From the NCBI GenBank assembly GCA_037903355.1, contig JBAJFE010000018.1, forward strand, positions 1,302,001 through 1,366,000: 64,000 nt of DNA, given 5' to 3'. A program made the translations under genes and the position numbers. Of this stretch, positions 55,555 through 64,000 are shown one piece after another; the first letter of the stretch is position 1; each line of letters opens with the position of its first letter. This stretch comes from Trichuris trichiura. Lineage: Eukaryota; Nematoda; Enoplea; Trichinellida; Trichuridae. The notes under the pieces were generated by a model. The model was given only the letters and a program-made list of their open reading frames with translations, was not told where the DNA came from and ran no database searches.

Positions 55555-57307
55555 ATGGCAGCATCGACAGATAAAATGTATCAAAGAATGGCAATACTCA
55601 TTGCGGCTGCAATGGTAGTATGATTACTTGTTATAGGCTAACATTTTGTCATCTAAGACTGTGTAACACCTTATCCTAAACAATATACAGCAGCGGAAAG
55701 CAACATTTAACGAAAAAAACTTACACAACTGCTGTTGTCCTGTTCCACTAATTGAAAATAGAATGTTTAGAACGTTAATCTATACACACCTGTTGCCTGG
55801 ATTTGCGTGGGTGAACTTTTCTAGATTGAGACAAATTCTGAAAAAGTCGCTCCCTGTATTCTTGGATATAATTTTATGTCAATTATAGATTGTTCATATT
55901 GTTCAATCCTGCGGGATTCCCGCTATACGCCCCCTCAAGAAACCGCCTAAAGCGTCGCCTAACAGAATAGTTAACGGCTGGGAAGCAAAGCCGCATTCTC
56001 TGCCTTGGATGGTAATGATATTGTTAACCTATGGGAGAAGATACGTTACATGCTCCGGTTTCCTGATTGAAAATGGAATGCAAAATGAAACGGACATCGT
56101 CCTAACTGCTACTCACTGTCTGCATATTGAGTAAGCAATGCCGCCTGAACTTTAACTAGCTCGTTTGCGAATATTTCCCGCCATCTGCCTACACTTTCCT
56201 GTTGGAAGTAACACAACATCTCTAATCACCAAACGTGACTGCTTTTTACCTCGTTCTTCAAACTTGGCGTACGCTTCCTATGCTTAAATCAAAAATGCAG
56301 ACTAGTGATACGCATATACTGCTTATGTGCGACTTCATGCTTAAGTGAGGTGCAAAAACTTTGAAGAAAAAGGATAGAAAACAGTCAAGTTTAGTGACTG
56401 AACATTGTTTGCTGCCCGTTCCCTATTCGGTATAACATTTTCTCGCCAACGTTTTTCTTGTACAGATTTTAGCCGTTTGCAGAGGCATCTATCAACCACC
56501 TGGCAACATGTTTTTTCTTGTCGGTGCCCACAACGTGGAAAATTTGACGGATGCAGTTCAGAGACGAGCTCGGACCTATCTCACTCATTTCTACAAATCA
56601 ACGAATGACGACAATGATATAGCGATGATTCGACTGAACAAACCAGTTACGTATGGTAGCCATATTTCCCCGCTGTGTTTGCCAGGGGATGAAACACCCA
56701 AAGTGGAAAATGGAGAATGTTTCGCTGCTGGCTGGGGAACAACAGAACGTGAATTGCCTGTCAGTGCTTTGCAAGACGTACTTTTACCAAAATGTTTCAG
56801 GAAAGGCAACGAGTTCAGTACTAAAAGTGACTTCTTTATCCGTCCTGTCAGACGAGTTCTGCGAAGCATTCGTGATAACAAGCAGGCAGTTCTGCGTTGG
56901 TCAGTATTATAAAGGATACAGCACATGCCACGTAATCGAAAGGTAGAAGCAAAGCGTCGCGTTATGTCAAACTTTTTCAGGGCGACTCGGGTAGCCCGCT
57001 ATTTTGCGAAATTGAAGGCCGCTACTTTGCCTTGGGAATACTCAGTCACGGCGCGATTAACTGTACGGAAAACGTTCCCGCCACTTACACCAGGCTGAGT
57101 GCTTACGGTCAATGGATTAATAGCTCTCTGAGCCAGCTTAGAAAGGCTCCATATCAAACGGAACATACGCAGGGACAAGGTACAATTTTCATACCGAAGA
57201 GAACAAGACTGCCAGGAATGCTCTGGTCTGGAGGTCAACAGGAGTTTACAGAAGGCAGTTCACTCATTGCCCTCTTAAGCGGATATCACAAACGTCGTAC
57301 CGCCTGA
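55555..57307 (+). CDS. Secreted chymotrypsin-fold serine protease 4
   Basis: Exons 55555-55614, 55889-56130, 56483-56748, 56801-56931, 56981-57307; 341 residues. Signal peptide MAASTDKMYQRMAILIAAAM. Activation at R46-IVNGWEA. His96 (TATHC), Asp146 (DDNDIAMI), Ser236 (GDSGSP). The residue at the 189 position is Ser (YSTCH before GDSG), as in chymotrypsin, so specificity is probably for bulky hydrophobic residues. N-glycosylation motifs (NCT, NSS) occur in the last exon. The C-terminal tail KAPYQTEHTQ...RTRLPGMLWSGGQ ends LSGYHKRRTA. Exon lengths are identical to those of protease 5. The open frame reads through donor 56749, but the E4 frame and protease 5 support the splice. Confidence 0.9.
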
Positions 57308-57850
57308 AATGGTAAACTATTTCGTGGAAGATGTTCGTTGTTTGAAGGCTCAACATGAAGCGACATCAGTAAAGATAAAACTTATTTAACGGCTTAAGCC
57401 TGAATTGCCCTTTTGCCTTACGAGCTCTCTAGCAATAGGCATGCTTTGCCTCTTCGTATCTTCGGCGCGAAAAAGTAACGTTTTCTTTTGCTTTCACTAA
57501 TTCCTTATTTACGCGCTGTGGATGGTACTACTTCTACCCTTTGCGACGGAACATTGAAACTGCGGAGTTTTATCATTTTTCCCAATCCCGAAATTCTGGC
57601 AACTTAGGCTATCAACGGCTGCCTACAATTTCATCTGTTAGTTTTTGTTAAATCGCAAATTAATGGCGACTTCTGGTTCCGACAGACCTTATCAAATATT
57701 GATAACACATTTGTGAAACGTTAAAGCAGAAGCTTTAACGGGACCGTAACTCTCTGCATATTGATGCCTGCTACCGACAATTCTGCTTAGTATGCCGCGT
57801 GTATAGGTCTCCTGTCTACAGCGGAAATAATTGTTCAAATTCATTTGCCT
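57308..57850. other. Spacer between convergent proteases 4 and 3
   Basis: 3'-to-3' spacer holding both 3' UTRs. No frame of note. Confidence 0.55.
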
Positions 57851-60557
57851 TCAATGGTAATAATCGACGTTTGGACGTTTGCGATAGCCGCTAAGTACTG
57901 CTATTAACTCAAGAGCAGTCAAAGATTTCGACTTGTCTCTTTTTGGAACAAGCGAAAGCAGTCCCGGTACTGTCAATTTCGAGTTGACGCTGATATTAAC
58001 GTCGCTGACGTTATGCTCACTTCGATGCGAGGAGGTTTTCAGTAGTTTCATCGTTTCCAATATCCAATCGTGATAGCTGTCCATGCGAACATAAAGTCCC
58101 GATGGTCCATCCTGCTGAGCACACTTTGTCGGTGCAAGACTTAACGATCCAAAGGCGAAGTAGCGCCCATCGACTTCGCAAAACAATGGCCCTCCTGAAT
58201 CCCCCTGAAAAACCATTCTCAAACCGGAGGAGCATCATGCAGCTTAATTACCACGCATGGAGTGCTTCGTTTGTAGTATTCGCGAATGCACAAAGCTCTG
58301 TGCTTTCTTTCAATGGAATAGCAATAGGATATTGGTACAATTCGTACTCGGGTTTGTTTTAAAACCATACTGACAGGCTCGTCTGAAAAACTTCGAAATG
58401 TAACTTTCTGTCAACTGCCACTGTTTCACCACTACCTTCTGTTCTTCCCCATCCTGCAGCAAAACAGGTATCTAGCGCCCTATCTACGGTATGTTTCGTT
58501 GGTAGACATATCGGGGAAACTTCCTTCGTATAATTCACAGGAGACGTTAGCTTCAACAGCGTAATGTCATTGTCATCATCGTCATAGTTGTAAAAATGGG
58601 TGGCGTAGTTTTTAACGCTCCGATAAACCATTGCCGGTTCTATGTTTCTCAATTCATGGGCGCCGAGAACAACATGCACTTTGCTGGGTGAGTAGTACTT
58701 TGTTCTGAAAAAGATGCCGGCTATCATCACTTCAAACAATTCAAAGAGATCATTGCCATCGATGTTCATTTTTCCCCTTTAGCGTTTGGGTCCTCTTTGA
58801 GCTTATATACACAAAATAATGCGGCGCGCAATGTTCCATTTATGAATGCGTGGTTTAATTCTTCACCTGGAAGAGATGCAATGCGCTGCCGTTACGACGA
58901 TGTCAGACTGATATTCGGAGCCACTGTCAACCAGAAAACCTGCGCAGTTCACCTCTTCTTCTTCTTTCAAAATTATTATAAATACCATCCAAGGCAGTGA
59001 GTTCGGTTTTGCTTCCCAACCATAAGAGATTCGACTAAGCGTTCCTTTCGGAGGCGTTTTCCTCGGAGCATTTGCCGGTATCCCGCATGACCGAATTAAT
59101 GCGACCAACTGAAAGTATCTCATAATCACTGCTAATCATATTCCGAAAAACAGGATGTCTTTTAACAGGCTTGAATAGTTTCATAGTAGATCTTCAGATT
59201 CACGGGTTTTGCCTGTTGGGTGTATCTGTAAGTTTACTTACAGATACACCCAACTGGCAAAACCCGTGAATCTGAAGATCTACTATGATGCTAATCATAT
59301 TTTCTAAACTGGTAGGCCACAAATCACTTTTTTCTATTAGTCCTAAACGTTCACTGGTTTACAGATAGCTTTTCTTCAGGCCAGAACAGGGATGCATTCA
59401 AAAAGTATAAGAGTTATTGGTCGTCCTGGACCGTTCCTTTATGAAGATTGTAGCTAATGGTCGAGTGATATGCATGATGACAAAAAATTTCATTCAAACT
59501 ACAATTCTGCTTATTCTAATTTACGGACAGTACCAAATTCCTGATATTGTTCATTTTAAACTTTTAACCTTACTGTAGCCAGCGAAAGGCAGGTTCCTCT
59601 TTGGCAAACGGGTCGGCAAACCGCTTCTGATCCTGTGTAAGCCTTAGCCTAAGCTTAAAAGATTTATTTTAATGTAGAAAGTAGCCAACGCCGAACCAGC
59701 GTTGCCTGCAAGCTTAGGCGTATGGCGAACAAAAAACCATTAGTATCTTAAAAAGGCGTGGGTCACGTTCAAGACACGCTTCGCACCGCTTTGCCTACTC
59801 CATTATGCATCACTTATCCTAGCCAAGACAACTTCAACTAAGAAACCGCCACGAAAATTGACATAAGAACAGAAATTGCCCGCGAAATACGTCAGAGTTT
59901 AGCATAAGACTAAGTGGAATAAATTTTGCATTACGAGCTCATAGTCTCAAAGTAGGAAGTCGTACTGGCGGCGGGAAAGTGCATTGGAGAACATAGAAGC
60001 GCGAAAAGAAAGACGGGGAAAATGAACTAGGCGGTTTCATTAGCAGAATCTGACTTCTCACATTTTTTGTACTCTACGTTTTAACGCAATGAATTAATAG
60101 AAAGAGTTCTATCCCGCTTACAACGCTAAATAACCATAAGAGACTGCGACATTAGTAACGAAGAGCAATAAGTACTTAGAAACTTTAAAAATTTTTCATA
60201 TCTATAAAATCGAATTACAGTTGCACTGCGCAAGCAAAAATTGCCTTGTGAATGAAGCTCTTTTTAACACGCGTATAGAAATGCGTAACGTTACTACGGA
60301 AAGTCGACCGGCAAAATATTTATTTATTTTGCGACGCTTTCGGGAAGCGTTTGCTCTAGTTCTCAGCGCATCGTTACAAAGGCGCCGAAGACGAAAATGG
60401 ACGTTTCCCAAATGCTTCGCAAAATAAATAACTTCACGGGTCGACATTACGCAAATATAAACTGCTATATCAAACGAATATAAAGTAAAACTTCCAATAG
60501 AACTATAAGTACCGTAGCTGCTAAGAGGATCGCGAAAACTGTGCGTCGACGAAGCAT
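57851..60557 (-). CDS. Secreted chymotrypsin-fold serine protease 3
   Basis: Exons 60513-60557, 58867-59108, 58436-58704, 58252-58382, 57851-58204; 346 residues. Signal peptide MLRRRTVFAILLAAT. Activation R41-ISYGWEA. His91 (TAAHC), Asp142 (DDNDITLL), Ser232 in the canonical GDSGGP; it is the only member keeping GGP. The S1-determining stretch is STPC, with no Asp189. The tail again contains VPGLLSLVPKRDKSKSLTAL and ends LSGYRKRPNVDYYH. Intron 1 (1.4 kb) carries a 146-bp hairpin insertion absent from the matching intron of protease 2. Confidence 0.9.
59143..59288. mobile_element. Hairpin insertion with 13-bp target duplication
   Basis: TGCTAATCATATT occurs at 59130-59142 and 59289-59301, flanking a 146-bp insertion. 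Within it, 59182-59232 and 59237-59287 are 51-bp, almost perfect inverted repeats with a 4-nt loop, starting CATAGTAGATCTTCAGATTC. The duplicated sister intron in protease 2 has no insertion. It has no coding capacity. The right arm end is shared exactly with 25524-25552 in afadin intron 1. Confidence 0.85.
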
Positions 60558-61938
60558 ACCAAGCCTCCCTTCCGAATAATGAGAACCATTGCCAACATTT
60601 TCTGCCGCTATTTATTCTATGTACACGTCTTCAGCTGAAAAGTCAATTCAACGAAGCTGCCTCGTAATAATTAATTTTCGTAATTACAGCTGTTCAATGT
60701 GCCTCGAATAGCGTTTACAGGAATATTTTAATTTATTAATTCAGAAGCCGCAGTGTGCTAAGGCGTGGAATCATTGTTTGTTTCGTTGGAATATATTGCT
60801 CTCGCAGCACTGCGCTGAACGTAGGAATTAGGCTCAATGTCGGCTTGAGCGAGAAAACTTAAGCAACCGAAATACTGTGCACTGTGTGCATTCCTGAATA
60901 AGTGATGAAACGCTTTTGTCAGTCATATTTGAAAAATGAATGGTATCCTTGAGGGAACATTAAATGATAATATGACGGATTGACTACAAAAACACAGTTG
61001 TCCGTAACGGGATGGTAGTACTCCATGGATACCTTTACTTTAGTAGTTGTATTAGAACAAGGAATCCTTTATTGTTTCTACGAAGCCTTTGGTTTTAGCG
61101 TTAACATGTCTTCAGTGAATAACTATACAGGCTATCCACTAAGGATGGTTTACAGAGGTAGCTGAAAGCTTCAGAAAAACCATAAAGGATTCCTTCTTCC
61201 AACATAACGATATACGACTGCAAAATAAACATATATTCGTAGTTGACTGACAAAGGCAAACTGTTCTGTCCGCTCGTTCGTATGTCCGTTTTTATTTTCT
61301 TCCTCCAGTTGCGGGATTATATCCGTCGCTGTTCACAGCGCATTATTTTCCTCTATGATTTCAACTGAAATCCAGCAAAGCACTTCCAGCGTTCCATAAA
61401 GAAAGTTAATCGGTGTCGCATTTGTGATAATCAAGACTTAGCCACTGTAGTGTTTCCCTATTCGTTCAGGGCGCCCACACAATTTTGTTTGTTCGAGCAA
61501 TAATATTACTACTTCAAACAAAGAATGAACAAGTATGCCAAAATTGGCTGTGCACGAATTCGCTGCCGGATTTTGGTTTATGCTGGCTCACTTCGCAAGA
61601 ATACTCGTCCTTCCGCCTTGTAACGATGATGTCACGCACAATATCGAGCCAAAGCATATTTTCCTTTTAGATTCGCCTTTGAGCATTGCGCATCATAGTA
61701 AATTCAAAATTCTTCATTCAGCGAACAAACAAACAAAACGAAGCAAGGACGCTGACGTTGATTGAGTGTACATTTCTTGACTAACTATTTGAATGAGTCC
61801 AATTAAGCTTTGCTACGTCGAATTGGCTGCCCAGGCGCGCGTATACTTCATTGCTCAGCAGGAATCGAAATGCATTTGCAATGCAAATAAGCTTACGCTA
61901 ACCGGTTGCTCTTCTTCGTCATGTGGGTTGGAACGACG
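60558..61938. other. Intergenic region between divergent proteases 3 and 5
   Basis: TATA-like box of protease 3 at 60607-60616. From about 61468 the sequence is the duplicate of the region upstream of protease 4. The stretch 60700-61460 shows no gene and is longer than its counterpart, so it may contain an insertion. Confidence 0.55.
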
Positions 61939-61945
61939 TATAAAA
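61939..61945 (+). promoter_or_regulatory. TATA box of protease 5
   Basis: TATAAAA 39 bases before the ATG at 61984, in a block identical to that of protease 4. Confidence 0.7.
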
Positions 61946-61983
61946 CTTAATGAGCATTAAGCTAATGATCATTTAACACAACC

Positions 61984-63690
61984 ATGGCAGCATCGACAGA
62001 TAAAATGTATCAAAGAATGGCAATACTCATTGCGGCTGCAATGGTAGTATGATTAATTGTTATGGGCTAAACACTTCGCAATCTAAGGCTGCGTCACAGT
62101 TTATCCTGAGCAATGCGCAGCAGCTGAGCAGTTATACTAATTGAAAACAGAATGTTTAGAACGTTAATTTATGCACACCTGTTGCCCGGATTTGCGTAGG
62201 TGTACTTTTCTAGACTGAGACAAATCTTGACAAAGTCGCACCCTTTATTCTTGCAATAAATCTGATATCGATTGCAGACAGTTCGTATTGTTCAGTCCTG
62301 CGGGCTTCCCGCAATACGTCCCTTCAAGAGACCGGTAAAAGAATTGACCAACCGAATAGTTAATGGCTGGGAAGCAAAGCCGCATTCTTTGCCTTGGATG
62401 GTGTCCATATTGGTAACCTATGGGCAGAAGTTCCTTACATGCTCCGGTTTCCTGATTGAAAACGGAATGAAAAATGAAACGGACATCCTGCTAACTGCTT
62501 CGCACTGTCTCCATATAGCGTAAGCAATGTCGCTTCAAGCTTTGCTAGCCACCTTGCAAATACTTAATATTATCCGCCTACGCTGTCCCATTGGGTGTAT
62601 GACAAAATGCAGACCTGCTAAGCGTAACTGCTTCCTTCTGTTGCTTACAGCTGCTGTACACCGCGCCCGAGCTTAAATCAAAAATCGAGGACAGTGACGT
62701 GCATAGGCGATTTGTTAGGGCTTAAGCTTAGCAAATGTACATTAGCTGTAAAAAACCGGAGAAAGTATTGACGTTTGCCGATTGAAGAATTGATGAGCAG
62801 GCATTGTTAAGTCTGCTGTTTTTTTCTACTAGTATTTTACTTATTCAAACTTTAGCCATTTGCAGGGGCAAGTTTCAAGCACCTGGCAAAATTTTCTTAG
62901 TTCTTGGTGCGCACAACTTGGACCATTTCGATGACACTATTCCGCGACGTGCTCGAAACTACGTTACTCATTTCTACAGATCAGTCGCTGAGGACAACGA
63001 CATAGCGATGGTTCGAATGGAGAAACCTGTCAAGTTTAGCAGCTATGTTTCTCCACTCTGTTTGCCTGAGGGAGAAATCCCGGATTTGGAAAACAAAAAA
63101 TGCTTCGCTGCTGGCTGGGGAAGAACCGAACGTGACTTGCTTATCAGTAATTCGCTGTGTCTACTTTTATTAATATGTTCCAGAGAATACAACTAGCTCG
63201 GCATTGAAAATGACTCGCCTAGACATCCTGGGAGACAAGTTCTGCGAATCATTCGTACACATAGGCAGACAGCTATGCGTTGGACAGCATTATAGCGAAT
63301 ACAATACATGCTATGTAATGGAAAGAGAGAAGCAAAGAGTAGTGTTGCATGAAACTTTTTCAGGGCGACTCAGGTAGCCCGCTATTTTGCAAAATTGATG
63401 GCCGCTACGTTGCCTTAGGCGTACTCAGTCTTGGTCCAGGTAATTGTACGGAGAACATACCCTCGATTTACGCCAGACTCAGCGCGTACGGCGACTGGAT
63501 CAACAACTCAATGGAAGAGCTTCGAAAAGCTCCATACCAGACGGAACATACGCAGGAAGAAAGCGGGATTTACATACCGAAGAGAACTAGAATGCCAGGA
63601 ATGCTCTGGTCTGGAGGTCAACAGGAGCTTACAGAAGGCAGTTCGCTCATTGCCCTCTTAAGCGGATATCACAAACGTCGTACCGCCTGA
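61984..63690 (+). CDS. Secreted chymotrypsin-fold serine protease 5
   Basis: Exons 61984-62043, 62278-62519, 62866-63131, 63184-63314, 63364-63690; 341 residues, exon for exon the same length as protease 4. Same signal peptide, with identical first 20 residues. Activation R46-IVNGWEA. His96 (TASHC), Asp146 (EDNDIAMV), Ser236 (GDSGSP). The 189-equivalent is Asn (YNTCY before GDSG), again not Asp. Tail QTEHTQEESGIYIPKRTRMP then GMLWSGGQQELTEGSSL, ending LSGYHKRRTA. Recent duplicate of protease 4; differences are spread over the mature enzyme while the signal exon is unchanged. Confidence 0.9.
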
Positions 63691-64000
63691 AATAGTAAAC
63701 TATTTCGTCGAAGATTTTGCCTCTTTGAAAGGTCAATTCGATTATGTCGACAAGAAGCTAAGCTTCAAATTTTTTTTCACCTTAACATCTTCCCATCAGC
63801 GCGCATGCTTTGTCGCTTCGTGTTTTCTACGCGGAAATGTGGCGTTTCCTTCACTGGAGTTTTTTTCTTTTATTACAGATTTTTCGGCTGCCAACTATGG
63901 GCCGTCATCAGCGCTACGAATAAACAAATAAAGTTCGTAAAAGAAAAGCATCACCTTTCCCTCGCTATTGCCATTTCTTTATTTACGCACTTTGCGACAG
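63691..64000. other. 3' flank of protease 5
   Basis: Non-coding to the window end. An AATAAAC/AATAAAG pair at about 63920-63932 could serve as a polyadenylation signal. Confidence 0.4.

Noticed and set aside
56749..56912. Reading the protease 4 frame straight through the exon 3 donor
   Set aside because: The read-through peptide loses the conserved cysteine pattern, whereas splicing at 56748/56801 gives the same exon lengths and motifs as protease 5.
1..64000. CRISPR array, bacterial operons, rRNA or tRNA genes
   Set aside because: No regularly spaced repeats; genes are spliced eukaryotic ones; no convincing A/B-box pair for tRNA or rRNA core sequence was seen.

Overview
Eukaryotic nuclear DNA from a small, intron-rich animal genome. 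Most introns are short (about 45-65 bases), with a few multi-kilobase ones, and several genes carry TATA-like boxes. Scattered TTAGGC/GCCTAA motifs match the canonical nematode telomere unit. The mix of afadin, DDX10, CNOT9-like and RBBP4-like genes plus a cluster of secreted chymotrypsin-fold proteases fits a clade I nematode, most likely a whipworm (Trichuris-like). The taxon is an inference; no marker gene here settles it.

Left part (1-20 kb). The 3' end of an unidentified gene enters at base 1. A ~1.45-kb imperfect palindrome follows (400-1860), then a reverse-strand gene with two dsRNA-binding domains (2747-3382). Two diverged CNOT9/RCD1 (CCR4-NOT) paralogs lie at 6166-7117 and 14019-15290; the second has an added tryptophan-rich decapeptide repeat. 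Two Penelope-like retroelements (PLEs) sit between and beside them, at 10251-13659 and 16404-19678. Both have 13-bp target-site duplications, an inverted partial second copy and hammerhead-ribozyme-like motifs in the terminal repeats. The first keeps an open reverse transcriptase/GIY-YIG frame lacking its N-terminus; the second is broken by a stop codon and a frameshift.

Centre (20-41 kb). A DDX10/Dbp4-type DEAD-box helicase gene (20283-23494, reverse) is head-to-head with a complete afadin gene (24023-41027, forward) encoding RA, RA, FHA, DIL and PDZ domains and a long C-terminal tail. Afadin has three large introns that hold hairpin repeats and no recognisable genes.

Right part (41-64 kb). 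Five secreted serine-protease genes share one five-exon structure. Three are on the reverse strand (42257-43920, 52507-54798, 57851-60557) and two on the forward strand (55555-57307, 61984-63690). A divergent reverse/forward pair has been duplicated as a block. All five have an intact His-Asp-Ser triad, none has the trypsin Asp189, and all share a C-terminal tail ending near LSGYxKR. Between the first and second proteases lie a Tigger/pogo-type DNA transposon with an internal deletion (46312-48442), itself carrying a 413-bp ribozyme-only PLE derivative, then a possible membrane-protein fragment and a diverged RBBP4/lin-53-type WD40 gene (49131-51164).

The most unusual material is the set of small self-complementary mobile units. 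These are the 413-bp ribozyme-bearing element without any reverse transcriptase, a 12-bp-TSD PLE relic, and a 146-bp hairpin insertion with a 13-bp TSD that has a relative in afadin intron 1. Together they suggest that the PLE machinery moves short hairpin or ribozyme RNAs in trans.
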